Source of the DNA: a virus | Strand: one strand, 5' to 3' | Virus record (IMG/VR): IMGVR_UViG_3300032435_000016 | Span: 1 to 48,917 of that record | DNA: 48,917 nt | Shown here: positions 27,579-36,233 of the stretch, in pieces | Layout of the letters: the number at the start of each line of letters is the position of its first letter | How positions within the stretch are numbered: position 1 is the stretch's first letter | Notes under the pieces: generated by a model | The model's input: only the letters and a program-made list of their open reading frames with translations | Database searches by the model: none | Told to the model about the DNA's origin: nothing | Made by a program: the position numbers and the translations under genes

Positions 27579-27587
27579 TTATCCACA
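27579..27587 (+). promoter_or_regulatory. DnaA-box-like site TTATCCACA
   Basis: A perfect match to the DnaA box consensus, followed by GGCT as in the other copy at 23668-23676. It lies between the tmRNA-like gene and the 166-aa gene, near the serine recombinase. Confidence 0.5.
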
Positions 27588-27619
27588 GGCTAGGCAGTTG
27601 CTTTTTGCTATTTTTCTGT

Positions 27620-27644
27620 ATACATTTAAGTCTAACTATGTACG
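27620..27644 (+). repeat. 25-bp repeat shared with 10317-10343
   Basis: The stretch shares TCTAACTATGTACG exactly with the copy at 10317-10343 (27 bp), and the 11-13 bp before it match except for one base and a 2-bp insertion. Copies are on the same strand, 17 kb apart. This one lies 31 bp before the 166-aa gene, so it may be a promoter or binding site; an attachment-site relic is an alternative. Confidence 0.45.
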
Positions 27645-27674
27645 TGTAAACGACAAAAAGACAGGATAATTATT

Positions 27675-28175
27675 ATGGACAATAGTGTTAAATACCTAAA
27701 TACCACTGCAAATCACTTTGAACATTGCGATTGGGACTACACCAGGTTGTCCCACATTAAATCTATTAAATATGAATCAAAGCATGATAAAACAAATTCA
27801 TTTTTATTTAGACTAAAAAGTGTCCTTAGGTGGCTATTCGGTCCAACACCTAATTTCATTAAAGAACTAGAACCAACTTTGCTTGGAAGAACTAAAAATC
27901 GTATCTGCATAGCATATTTTTTATTTATTAAAGAAAAGAATGTTCCAGATGGAGTTTTATTAAACAGTGGTGGAGTTATTACTGAGTGGGAGGAGACTGG
28001 AGAGTATCTTCAGCTAGTACAACCCTCTGTAGGAGCTCTATTAGCTGATTTCCTTAAGGAAGACCCAGAGCACCCTCATGCCAAGATAATTACTGCTGAA
28101 CTCGATCGAATTATAGAAAGATATAATGAAAGAGTGATTAATGGAGAAGTAGATGGAAACAGGCGAAATGTCTAA
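27675..28175 (+). CDS. 166-aa hypothetical protein upstream of recombinase
   Basis: Not recognised. AGGA lies before the ATG. Features include a basic central part (SKHDKTNSFLFRLKSVLRWL) and an acidic helical C-terminus (ITAELDRIIERYNERVINGE). Its 3' end overlaps the recombinase start by 23 bases, so the two genes are translationally linked; it may be a recombination directionality or accessory factor, but no motif shows this. Confidence 0.7.
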   Translation: MDNSVKYLNTTANHFEHCDWDYTRLSHIKSIKYESKHDKTNSFLFRLKSVLRWLFGPTPNFIKELEPTLLGRTKNRICIAYFLFIKEKNVPDGVLLNSGGVITEWEETGEYLQLVQPSVGALLADFLKEDPEHPHAKIITAELDRIIERYNERVINGEVDGNRRNV

Positions 28176-28833
28176 AGAAATAGCATATTGCTATGCTCGC
28201 GTATCTACCCAGATGCAGGTAGAAGATGGCATGTCTTTAGGGGCCCAGGAGAAGCAACTTAACTATGCTGCCGATGCTGCTGGTTATGAAGTTGTTATGC
28301 TACGCGAAGAAGGACGCTCAGGTAAGAGCATTCAGGGCCGTCCAGTGCTCAGGGAAGCCTTACACAGGTTAGATGCAGGAGAAGCTAACGCTTTGTATGT
28401 AACTCGTCTAGATCGCCTTGCTCGCTCTACTAAGGACTTCCTAAGCATTATTGATAGGTCTCACAAGCATGGCTGGCGTCTGGCGCTACTAGATCTAGGT
28501 TTAGACACTGCCACCTACCAGGGGAGGTTTGTAGTTACCATTATGGCAGCTATGGCAGAGATGGAACGAGGGATGATCTCTCTTAGACAAAAAGACGTTC
28601 ATCAAGATCGTAGAGATAACGGTAAAGTCTGGGGAGTTGATTTAGGACCAAAACCTATAATTAATGATGTAATAAGGGAAAGAATTAAAGCAGAAAGAGA
28701 CGCTGGAATTTCTTACAAACTTATTGCTGATAGTTTAAATAGAGAAGCAATACCCACTGCCCATGGGGGCAAAGAATGGTACTCATCAACAGTAAGAGCT
28801 ATCCACACTTCTTATTTAAAAACTTTAACTTAA
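28153..28833 (+). CDS. Serine recombinase (resolvase/invertase family)
   Basis: A 226-aa serine recombinase. YCYARVSTQ carries the catalytic Ser (S18), followed by SLGAQEKQL, EEGRSGKSIQGRP, the YVTRLDRLARS arginine motif, and MAEMERGMI at the start of the long E-helix. The C-terminal part (GISYKLIADSLNREAIPTA, then EWYSSTVRAI) is the DNA-binding recombinase segment. The length is short for phage integrases (usually 450 aa or more) and fits resolvases, invertases or compact integrases. GGAG precedes the ATG. Nearby are 16-bp inverted repeats and a tmRNA-like RNA, both candidate recombination sites. Confidence 0.92.
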   Translation: METGEMSKEIAYCYARVSTQMQVEDGMSLGAQEKQLNYAADAAGYEVVMLREEGRSGKSIQGRPVLREALHRLDAGEANALYVTRLDRLARSTKDFLSIIDRSHKHGWRLALLDLGLDTATYQGRFVVTIMAAMAEMERGMISLRQKDVHQDRRDNGKVWGVDLGPKPIINDVIRERIKAERDAGISYKLIADSLNREAIPTAHGGKEWYSSTVRAIHTSYLKTLT

Positions 28834-28892
28834 TTAACAACACTTTACTGATGTAAAATTCTAGTGATCTTAAACAGTCGCTGGAGCTTTAC

Positions 28893-30629
28893 TTGTTTAA
28901 TAAATTTCGTATTTTATTTTTGTCTACTCTTTTTTTGTTGTACTCATTTATTGGCGCATCTTTTGCACCTGTAGGTGCATCTATATCTGAACAGCCTTGT
29001 AGTACATATTCATGGAGTGAAGAAGATGATGTTGCACATCAAATGTCTCTTCCTTACAGTCTACCTTTAGGTAGTACAACATATGACACGGTTTACGTGA
29101 CAACTAACGGAACTCTGACTTTTGGTACACCTGACCCAACATTTCATACTTACCCATCAACTTCATCTATCTCCCTTGCGGGCTGGGACTGGGTTACCTG
29201 GGGTGGAGGATACTTAAGTTATGGAGTAACTGACACTGGATTTTGTGTTGAGTGGAGGGTGCGTCCTTACCCTGAATCAAGTGGTGATTTCACAACAATC
29301 AAATTAACTGTTGATACTTCACGTTTACCAACTTGGTCAGGAATTGTTGAGACAACAGGGTGGCTTCCTCAGGATTTACGTCGTGGAATTCGTTTTGAAT
29401 CTAATCAAGATGTTGTAGTTATTTCTGAAGCATTTACTATTAACGGCGGGGTTCCAGTTGAAATGCAAACTTGCTGGGATGGGACAATTATTCCTATGTC
29501 TGGAACTTGTCCAGCAGAACCGCCACCAGGAGAGTGCTGGGACGGATCAACAGTTGCTTATAACCAGACTTGTCCACAAGTGCCACCAGATACGCAGTGT
29601 TGGAATGGGACATGGGTTGCGTGGAGCCAAACTTGTCCTCAACAGCCAGCACCAATTGAATGCTGGGACGGATCAGAAGTTAATTACGATCAACAATGTC
29701 CTCCAGTACCAGATCCTGTTGTTAGTCCAACCCCAGAACCAACGCAAACAATAGCACCCACCCCAGAGCCAACAGTGACACCTGAGCCGTCACCATCAGA
29801 AACACCGACAATAGAGCCAACTTTAGAACCTTCACCAGAACCTAGTTTTTCTCAGGCTCCAGTAGAGTCCCCAGCTCCTGCCCCTTCAGAGAGTTTAACT
29901 CCTCTTCTACTTCCAAGTTCTCCAGAACCAGTAGAGCCTTCACCCACATTTGTCCCAGAAGATCCAGAACCTTCATTTACACCAACTCCTAGTCAAGAAA
30001 CAATTATAGAACCAGAAATACCAATTGATTTTGACGAGCCATTTACTAAAGAAGAAGTCGAAGAATTTATTAGTGATTTGCTTTCTGATGGAAATATTAG
30101 TCAAGAAGAAGTAAATAATTTACTAAAAAATCTTACTGAAGACGGAGTTTTAACTCAAGAAGATAAGGAACTACTTGTATCCGTTATTATTGCTCAAGCA
30201 GATGGAGAGGCAGTATCTTCTGAATTAATTGATGAGTTGGGTCTTGATTATGAAGATTTACCACCAGATCAGTTGGTTATTTTATCTAATGCAGTGGTTT
30301 TAACTGCAGAAGTTTTAGATGCTATTGAAATCTTTGAAAGTCCCTCCGAACTTCTAGCAACAATTTTTTCTGATCCAAGTAAAGCAGTTAAAGCTTTACT
30401 TAATGTCGGCGCAGACATGACTGAAGAAAAACGCGAAGAAGCTCAAACAGTTGTTGTTGCGGCAATTATTGTGACACAGGTAGCTGCAATAGCAGCTGTT
30501 GCATCTTCTGGTTCTACAAGTTCCTCAGGAAGCACTGGAGCAGGAGTTCCTGCAGGTGAAGAGAGAGTTAGAAAATCAAAAAAGAGAGTTATTAAAAAAA
30601 CCCCTAAAAACAGGAAAATTAAAAGATAA
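28893..30629 (+). CDS. 578-aa secreted repeat protein with C-terminal anchor
   Basis: TTG start with GGAG at good spacing. A signal peptide (ILFLSTLFLLYSFIGASF) precedes a beta-rich domain to about residue 190. Four Cys-rich repeats of about 22 residues follow (CWDGS/CWNGT ... CP, residues 192-275), then a Pro/Glu/Thr/Ser-rich linker (about 276-370), an acidic helical region (380-520) with EF-hand-like DGNISQEEV, a hydrophobic Ala/Val segment and a Lys/Arg-rich tail. This is the plan of a bacterial cell-surface or envelope protein. In a phage it may be displayed on the host surface or virion. Not assigned to a family. Confidence 0.72.
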   Translation: MFNKFRILFLSTLFLLYSFIGASFAPVGASISEQPCSTYSWSEEDDVAHQMSLPYSLPLGSTTYDTVYVTTNGTLTFGTPDPTFHTYPSTSSISLAGWDWVTWGGGYLSYGVTDTGFCVEWRVRPYPESSGDFTTIKLTVDTSRLPTWSGIVETTGWLPQDLRRGIRFESNQDVVVISEAFTINGGVPVEMQTCWDGTIIPMSGTCPAEPPPGECWDGSTVAYNQTCPQVPPDTQCWNGTWVAWSQTCPQQPAPIECWDGSEVNYDQQCPPVPDPVVSPTPEPTQTIAPTPEPTVTPEPSPSETPTIEPTLEPSPEPSFSQAPVESPAPAPSESLTPLLLPSSPEPVEPSPTFVPEDPEPSFTPTPSQETIIEPEIPIDFDEPFTKEEVEEFISDLLSDGNISQEEVNNLLKNLTEDGVLTQEDKELLVSVIIAQADGEAVSSELIDELGLDYEDLPPDQLVILSNAVVLTAEVLDAIEIFESPSELLATIFSDPSKAVKALLNVGADMTEEKREEAQTVVVAAIIVTQVAAIAAVASSGSTSSSGSTGAGVPAGEERVRKSKKRVIKKTPKNRKIKR

Positions 30630-30654
30630 CAAAAACATTCTGGAAGGAATAAAT

Positions 30655-30852
30655 ATGATTAAGAAAATCGCTTCAGCCATCTGGGCTGTAGTTAAAGATC
30701 TAATTGCTGAAATGTGGACTTTACTAGGTATGTTTATTGCCTGGGTAACTCTAGATGGATCTGCTAAATCCGTTGTAGGTATGGCCACTTTAATTGCACT
30801 AACAGTGTGGATTATCAGCCTACCCTTACGTATGGAAAAAGATGAAGATTAA
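30655..30852 (+). CDS. 65-aa membrane protein, holin-like
   Basis: GGAAGGAAT precedes the ATG. Two hydrophobic segments (LIAEMWTLLGMFIAWVTL and VVGMATLIALTVWIISLPL) are joined by a short polar turn (DGSAKS) and end in a charged tail (RMEKDED). This topology fits small holins, but it lies between a surface protein and the terminase genes, and a clear holin is present at 11.5 kb. A membrane accessory role is equally possible. Confidence 0.62.
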   Translation: MIKKIASAIWAVVKDLIAEMWTLLGMFIAWVTLDGSAKSVVGMATLIALTVWIISLPLRMEKDED

Positions 30853-30863
30853 CCCCTAAATTG

Positions 30864-30918
30864 CCTATTGTAGTACCTACTGGTATGTTTACAATAAGAA
30901 ACATTCTACTACAATAGG
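30864..30918 (+). promoter_or_regulatory. 12-bp inverted repeat partly covering a ribosome site
   Basis: CCTATTGTAGTA (30864-30875) pairs perfectly with TACTACAATAGG (30907-30918). The right arm includes the first three bases (30916-30918) of the AGGAG ribosome site (30916-30920 region) of the next gene. In RNA the fold would hide that site; as DNA it could be an operator. Confidence 0.6.
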
Positions 30919-30929
30919 AGAAATAAAGA

Positions 30930-31391
30930 ATGAGTGACGATTTAATAAAAGAATATAAAGACAAAATAGACCCTATCCTATTATTGGCAAAAAAAGCTTA
31001 TGGATCTAGGACTCAAAAAACCCCAGCTCATGATGCCAGCAGAAGATACACAGATTTGCTTATTGAATTTAAATTAAAAGGCGGAAGTCTTCCAGGGCTT
31101 GCCAGAGAACTAAATGTTGCATATGCAGGAGTAAGACGACGTGTGGTTATGAAGGACGTTACAGTAGCTTCTGTACGACCAAAATCACGTACTTTAGATG
31201 AAAATTCTGTAATTGAAGCATCTGAAAGAGTTAGAAAAGCTAAAGAAAATGGCGTAAGTAGCTACCACGATCAACTGGCAAAAGAGTATCAAGATGGCAT
31301 ACCAATGTCAGGACTTGCCCGAGGATTAGGGCTAAGCTCGGCTGCTCCGTTGTATTATGGAGTTCAGAGAAGTTTACAGAGAAATAATTAG
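30930..31391 (+). CDS. Candidate terminase small subunit (two HTH-like repeats)
   Basis: A 153-aa protein with two related helix-turn-helix-like segments (GGSLPGLARELNVAYAGVRR and GIPMSGLARGLGLSSAAPL) and basic surroundings. It lies ten bases before the large terminase gene, the standard place for the small subunit, which binds packaging sites on the genome. The ribosome site is partly inside an inverted repeat, suggesting regulated translation. The 299-aa gene at 10.6-11.5 kb is a competing candidate. Confidence 0.65.
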   Translation: MSDDLIKEYKDKIDPILLLAKKAYGSRTQKTPAHDASRRYTDLLIEFKLKGGSLPGLARELNVAYAGVRRRVVMKDVTVASVRPKSRTLDENSVIEASERVRKAKENGVSSYHDQLAKEYQDGIPMSGLARGLGLSSAAPLYYGVQRSLQRNN

Positions 31392-31401
31392 GTAGGTCTG
31401 A

Positions 31402-32823
31402 ATGGGTAAAAGTTTGATGGAAACCATCGCTCTATTACCCGAAGAAGAACGCGCTTTGATACTTTCTGATATTGATCTGGACGAGCTCGTGTGGGATTGG
31501 TCTGCATGGGCTCGTCCAGAACAATTAGCACCTGAGGGTGATGACTGGAACGTTTGGCTTGTACTTGCAGGTCGTGGCTTTGGTAAAACAAGACTTGCTG
31601 CTGAGTGGGTAAGAGAGCAAGCAAAATATACAACAGAAGGTCAACGTAGATTTGCTTTAGTAGCACGTACTGCAGCAGACGTTCGTGACGTTATTGTTGA
31701 AGGTGAATCGGGCATTATTAATATTTCGCCACCTAGCGAAAAACCCCATTATGAGCCATCTAAGCGTAGATTGACTTGGCCTAACGGAAATACAGCAACA
31801 CTTTTTACAGCAGACGAACCTGACTCCCTCCGTGGTCCTCAATTTACTCACTCGTGGGGGGATGAGATTGCAGCTTGGCGTCAGACTCCAGATGCTGCAG
31901 GTATGACTGCATTTGATAACTTACGAGTCGGTACTCGTCTTGGAGCAAAACCAAAAATTGTCTGCACAACAACTCCTAAGAGGGTTCCTCTTTTATATAA
32001 ACTTATTGAAGAATCAAATAAAACTCTAAATACCGCTGCAAAAGTAGTTGTTACAAAAGGTTCAACTATGGACAACGCTGGAAATTTATCTGGTGCATAT
32101 CTTGAAACAATCATGGGAGTTTACGAAGGAACTTCTCTTGCTAAACAAGAACTTTATGGGGAAATGCTTGACGATATGGAAGGCACCCTATGGAATATGG
32201 AGATGATTGAATCTTCACGTCAAAATATTATGCCTTCTTATGCACCACTAAGAGTTATCGGTGTTGACCCATCTGTTGCAGAAAATCCAAGAGATGAATG
32301 TGGAATTATTGTTTGTGCCTCTACATCAGATAGAGATCTATATAAACGTCACGCATGGGTTTTAGAAGACGCATCAATTCTTGGTTCACCAGAAGTCTGG
32401 GCTAATAAAGTAGTAGAAATGGCTAGAAGATGGGGATGTCCTGTTGTTGCGGAAGTTAATCAGGGTGGCGCTTTGGTGCGCAATGCCATTAATGCTATTG
32501 ACCCTAATGTTAAAGTTCTCGAAGTCCACTCAAAATATGGTAAAGCACTACGAGCAGAACCTACAGTCCTTGCCTACGAGCAAAAACGTATTCACCACGT
32601 TGGCTATCTTTCAGATCTTGAAAGTCAAATGACAACATGGATACCAGAGTCGACTAAAAAATCTCCAGACAGAGTAGATGCATTAGTTCACGCACTAACA
32701 GCTTTATTAATTAAACCACCAGCTGGTTTTGTTGGCGGAAAAATTACTGCAAAATCACCAGCGGCCCGTAGAATTCCTATAATCGGATCTACAGGCCGTG
32801 GTGCAAGGATTATTAATCCTTAA
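31402..32823 (+). CDS. terL: Terminase large subunit
   Basis: A 473-aa packaging motor. The ATPase half has Walker A AGRGFGKT (56-63) and Walker B HSWGDE (D154, E155) with the CTTTP coupling motif (VCTTTPKR). The nuclease half has VIGVDPSV (first Asp), AEVNQGG, and KSPDRVDALVHAL (last Asp). It belongs to the Terminase_6-type large subunits. It cuts concatemeric DNA and drives it into the prohead. The gene after it is convergent with only three bases between the stops. No portal gene follows, unlike typical head-gene order. Confidence 0.95.
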   Translation: MGKSLMETIALLPEEERALILSDIDLDELVWDWSAWARPEQLAPEGDDWNVWLVLAGRGFGKTRLAAEWVREQAKYTTEGQRRFALVARTAADVRDVIVEGESGIINISPPSEKPHYEPSKRRLTWPNGNTATLFTADEPDSLRGPQFTHSWGDEIAAWRQTPDAAGMTAFDNLRVGTRLGAKPKIVCTTTPKRVPLLYKLIEESNKTLNTAAKVVVTKGSTMDNAGNLSGAYLETIMGVYEGTSLAKQELYGEMLDDMEGTLWNMEMIESSRQNIMPSYAPLRVIGVDPSVAENPRDECGIIVCASTSDRDLYKRHAWVLEDASILGSPEVWANKVVEMARRWGCPVVAEVNQGGALVRNAINAIDPNVKVLEVHSKYGKALRAEPTVLAYEQKRIHHVGYLSDLESQMTTWIPESTKKSPDRVDALVHALTALLIKPPAGFVGGKITAKSPAARRIPIIGSTGRGARIINP

Positions 32824-32826
32824 GTA

Positions 32827-33510
32827 TTACTTAACGATTGCTGCCCAGGATTTTGGACCAACAATGCCATCTGGAGTTCCAAGAGCTTTGTAAGTTTTTT
32901 GAAAATTTACAACAGCTTTTTTAGTTTTAGCATCATAAACTCCAGTTGCAGAAACTTTAAGAGCAATTTGAAGAGCCTTTACATGCTCTCCAGATTCTCC
33001 TGGCTTTACTGGATGACCAGGGTACGCCTTTGATGGTCCAGCAGGCTTAGCAGGCTTAGCAGGCTTAGCAGGCTTAGCAGGCTTAGCAGGGACAACAGGC
33101 GCAGATCCACTATCACTTGCAAGAAGTTCTGCAGGATTAATACCGCCACCTTTAGTCCAAGTAGGTTTTGCTTGTGCTTCAAGATGAAGATGAGGGCCAG
33201 TTACGTTTCCCTCTTTACCAACTTCTCCAACTTTTTGTCCTGATTTAACAGAATCACCTTTTTTAACAAGTAACTTGCTCATGTGAGCGTACATTACAAA
33301 AAGTTTTCCATGTTGGATTACAAGAGACTTACTTCCATAAGCACCGCCCCAAACTCCAGTTCCGATAACTTTACCGTCACCAGCAGCGAACACAGGGGTA
33401 CCAACAGGAGCAGCAAAATCTACCCCTTCGTGGCGTCCTGTTGTCCACATTTTCCCGGGCTTTGCAAAAACGGTCGTAATTTTATAATTTGATGGTACTG
33501 GCCAAGCCAC
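32827..33510 (-). CDS. M23 endopeptidase endolysin with peptidoglycan-binding domain
   Basis: A 227-aa protein starting at GTG (GAGGTG upstream). The N-terminal M23 domain has zinc ligands H27 and D31 (RHEGVD) and H109 of GPHLHLE (H107, H109), with H76 in AHMS. A Pro-Ala-Lys repeat linker (repeated PAK) joins it to a C-terminal peptidoglycan-binding domain (GESGEHVKALQIAL, then GIVGPKSWAAI). It cleaves peptide cross-bridges in the cell wall. With the holin it would form the main lysis pathway. There is no signal peptide, as expected for a holin-released endolysin. Confidence 0.93.
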   Translation of the reverse strand: MAWPVPSNYKITTVFAKPGKMWTTGRHEGVDFAAPVGTPVFAAGDGKVIGTGVWGGAYGSKSLVIQHGKLFVMYAHMSKLLVKKGDSVKSGQKVGEVGKEGNVTGPHLHLEAQAKPTWTKGGGINPAELLASDSGSAPVVPAKPAKPAKPAKPAKPAGPSKAYPGHPVKPGESGEHVKALQIALKVSATGVYDAKTKKAVVNFQKTYKALGTPDGIVGPKSWAAIVK

Positions 33511-33521
33511 GTATATACACC

Positions 33522-33561
33522 TCGTGTTAGATAAAAAGATTTACTTATCTAAAATACACGA
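33522..33561 (-). terminator. Hairpin between primase and endolysin genes
   Basis: TCGTGT (33522-33527) pairs with ACACGA (33556-33561) and TAGATAA (33528-33534) with TTATCTA (33545-33551), with a 4-nt bulge. The lysin ribosome site follows immediately. It may attenuate readthrough from the primase gene or modulate lysin translation. Confidence 0.6.
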
Positions 33562-33578
33562 AATACAGAGTAGTGATT

Positions 33579-36233
33579 TTATCGAGCAAATCTCATAGCA
33601 GTTGTCCAGTCCGTGTCCATTGACTCTACAGCTCTAGGAATTAAGATTTTTCCATTTATAAGTGCTTTAGCTCCAGTGCCAACAATGTTTAGATTTCTAT
33701 CCGTAAGCTTTCTTTGGAATGCAATCTGAGTCATAGCTCTCTCACCGCGTTGCTCGCTCCAAAGCTTGTAAATTGTGTACACGTCTTTTAGAGGAACTGA
33801 AGATCCTTCAATATCTCTCATTTCTTCATCTAAAAACATACCAATTCTATCTTCATTTTTTCTGTAAATTTCAGAAGCTTCATTTACAGCAGCACACGAA
33901 CCCAAAGCATCTTTAGATCCAGATCCTAAAATTTTAATTGCACCTTCAACTGCCCAAGAAAGTACAGCAGGAAGAGCACCATTAGGATCAAAAATATATT
34001 CTTTTAAGTCAGGGTCAGAAACCTCTGGTGGTCGCATCAATGGAATAGGTTTAATACGACGCCACATGGCTTCATCAGTAATAATTGGCCTATGGTTAGT
34101 TGTAATCCAAAGCTTAGCTTTTGACTCGAAAGTAAATGGACGTTCACCTGGAGAACGCGCAGAAATTTCTGTAGATCCAGTAAGTTTCTTTACGGCATTT
34201 TCTTTTAAACGTTCTGACTCAGGTAATTCATCCACCCAAACCATTCGGCGACCACGAAGCATCGCCCAGTGGTACAAATCTGAACTGTTAGATTGTCCGT
34301 CATTCATAGCAAGAATTGTTGAGTCCATAGGGAATGCATACTGATCCGTACCTAATGCTTTAACTAATGCCTCGACTAAAGTATTTTTACCAGATCCAGC
34401 AGGACCGTAAACTAAAAACATAACGTCATACTTACGAGAACCAGTAAGCGTGTAGCCAGCTGCTCTTTGAATAAATTCCTGAAGCTCTTTATCTCCACCA
34501 GTTGCATAATCAATAAATTGTTGCCATCTAGTGTTAGTTAGACCAGGGGTGTATGAAATCGGAGACTTTCTTGTTATAAATAAATCTTGTCTACCTTTAA
34601 GAAGTTCTCCAGTTCTTAAATCAACTACCCCATTTGATACACCTAAGTAGTGCTCATCTTTATCCCACTCGCTAACTTCTACCAAAATTCTTGGGTCGGA
34701 GTTTGCACTTCTAATTGCAGCATCAATTCTTGCATTTGACTTTGATGTTTTAGCAAAACCAAGAATTTCTCCTTGCTTATCAGTATCACCTGCATAGTGC
34801 GATACTTCACTGCCAATTACTGAAGCAAGTTTTTTTGATATTTCTTGCATACCGAGAAGTTCTATATCTGGTCGCCAATAAACTCCATCCCATTTAAACC
34901 AACCAAGACCTTCAGAATAACGAATGTTTTGACCAAATACGTCAACAATTCTTCTACCATTACCAGTGTCGGTGAGAGATCGTAAACCAATCATTCCCCC
35001 ATCAGATTCAGATATAGCATCAACATCTCTAGGAATATTCATATTAGTTAAAGAGACTGCCTCTTCAAACGAACTTCCACTTTCCAATGCTTCACTAATA
35101 GATCCAGCAGGGGTACCTGGTAGAGGACTATTGGTATTAAAAGTTTCATACTTAGGTTGGACAACGCCAGTTAGCGCCTTAGGAACAATATCTTCCGTAT
35201 TACCCTGAGAGGCAGAAATTTTTTCTGCGTTATTTTTCATCCATTCATCAACATAAGGAGCAATCTTTTTGATTATTGGATTTTGTTGTACAAAATCAAA
35301 AGCACGATTAAATTGAAAAAGAACGCCCTCTGGACCTTCAAGAGGAAGAGGTGGACGAACTTTTTCATGATTAAAACGAATAATTAAAGCTTCAGCTGCA
35401 GATCGATTAATTGGATCTACACCCATTTTATTTGCAAGAGCGCAAGATAGTTTGTAGATATCTACAACGCGGTGACCCTCATCAAGACCTTCATCAAGAA
35501 TTTTGTCTATATCTACACGTTCGCCATCAATCTCTACGTCACCAAATACATAATCCCAGTCAAGTTCTCCCAAAGACATTTTAGATTTAGCAGATCTAGT
35601 TCCATTTTTGCGAAGTAAAGACAGTAGGTCTTCAGGAGCCTCTGCCATTTCTATTTCCCACGGGGCATGTCCCTCTACCCAGTTGTAGCAATATCCAGAG
35701 AAGTGTCGAGATGGCGCAATAAGTACATAACCATTGTGTTTAATATCAACACCTTTGAGGTTATTCTTCATCAAATTACCATGAAGGGCTTCTGAAGGAT
35801 CGCACTTGTAAAATAAATGACGACCACGAACGGTTCTACCGTTTAAGGTATATTCTCCCGTTAAAGCTTCAACGGTGGGAGGAAGATTGCCATCTAATAA
35901 TTCTTCAAATCTTTGAAAAGACTCAAAACCACCAGAGCGCGGATCAACATCTATAACAAGAAATCCTGAAGAACGACAGGAAACAGCAACGTTTGCTTCG
36001 GGAGTTTGACTCCACCAGTCTTCAATAACTTCTTGATCGTCGGTAGCACGGATGTTCCACTCATCAATTGCTGGATGCTTAGCTAAATCTTTAGGCTCCG
36101 AGTGAGGACGACCACATGTACATCTTCCACCGTCAATAATTCCATGACAAGGGAGAATCTTCCACCCCTGAGATGCGTACCACTCAGCTGCTTTAAATAG
36201 TCGACCACTATCAGCTGCCTCCCAACCTGCCAC
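33579..36233 (-). CDS. Primase-polymerase / D5-type helicase fusion
   Basis: An 884-aa replication protein. The N-terminal prim-pol domain shows FLVIDVDPRSGG (D95, D97), the GRHLFYK histidine motif and GVDIKHNGYVLIAPS. A middle linker leads to a D5 N-terminal-like region and an SF3 helicase: Walker A GPAGSGKNT (about 609), Walker B MVWVDELPE (about 664), and WITTNHRP as motif C. It primes and unwinds phage DNA. The GTG start abuts the TAA of the upstream HTH gene. A cysteine set near residues 29-40 (CHGIIDGGRCTC) may bind zinc. Confidence 0.94.
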   Translation of the reverse strand: MAGWEAADSGRLFKAAEWYASQGWKILPCHGIIDGGRCTCGRPHSEPKDLAKHPAIDEWNIRATDDQEVIEDWWSQTPEANVAVSCRSSGFLVIDVDPRSGGFESFQRFEELLDGNLPPTVEALTGEYTLNGRTVRGRHLFYKCDPSEALHGNLMKNNLKGVDIKHNGYVLIAPSRHFSGYCYNWVEGHAPWEIEMAEAPEDLLSLLRKNGTRSAKSKMSLGELDWDYVFGDVEIDGERVDIDKILDEGLDEGHRVVDIYKLSCALANKMGVDPINRSAAEALIIRFNHEKVRPPLPLEGPEGVLFQFNRAFDFVQQNPIIKKIAPYVDEWMKNNAEKISASQGNTEDIVPKALTGVVQPKYETFNTNSPLPGTPAGSISEALESGSSFEEAVSLTNMNIPRDVDAISESDGGMIGLRSLTDTGNGRRIVDVFGQNIRYSEGLGWFKWDGVYWRPDIELLGMQEISKKLASVIGSEVSHYAGDTDKQGEILGFAKTSKSNARIDAAIRSANSDPRILVEVSEWDKDEHYLGVSNGVVDLRTGELLKGRQDLFITRKSPISYTPGLTNTRWQQFIDYATGGDKELQEFIQRAAGYTLTGSRKYDVMFLVYGPAGSGKNTLVEALVKALGTDQYAFPMDSTILAMNDGQSNSSDLYHWAMLRGRRMVWVDELPESERLKENAVKKLTGSTEISARSPGERPFTFESKAKLWITTNHRPIITDEAMWRRIKPIPLMRPPEVSDPDLKEYIFDPNGALPAVLSWAVEGAIKILGSGSKDALGSCAAVNEASEIYRKNEDRIGMFLDEEMRDIEGSSVPLKDVYTIYKLWSEQRGERAMTQIAFQRKLTDRNLNIVGTGAKALINGKILIPRAVESMDTDWTTAMRFAR

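Noticed and set aside
28153-28833. Calling the serine recombinase a definite phage integrase with an att site
   Set aside because: The protein is much shorter than typical serine integrases and no att core can be proven from this sequence alone.
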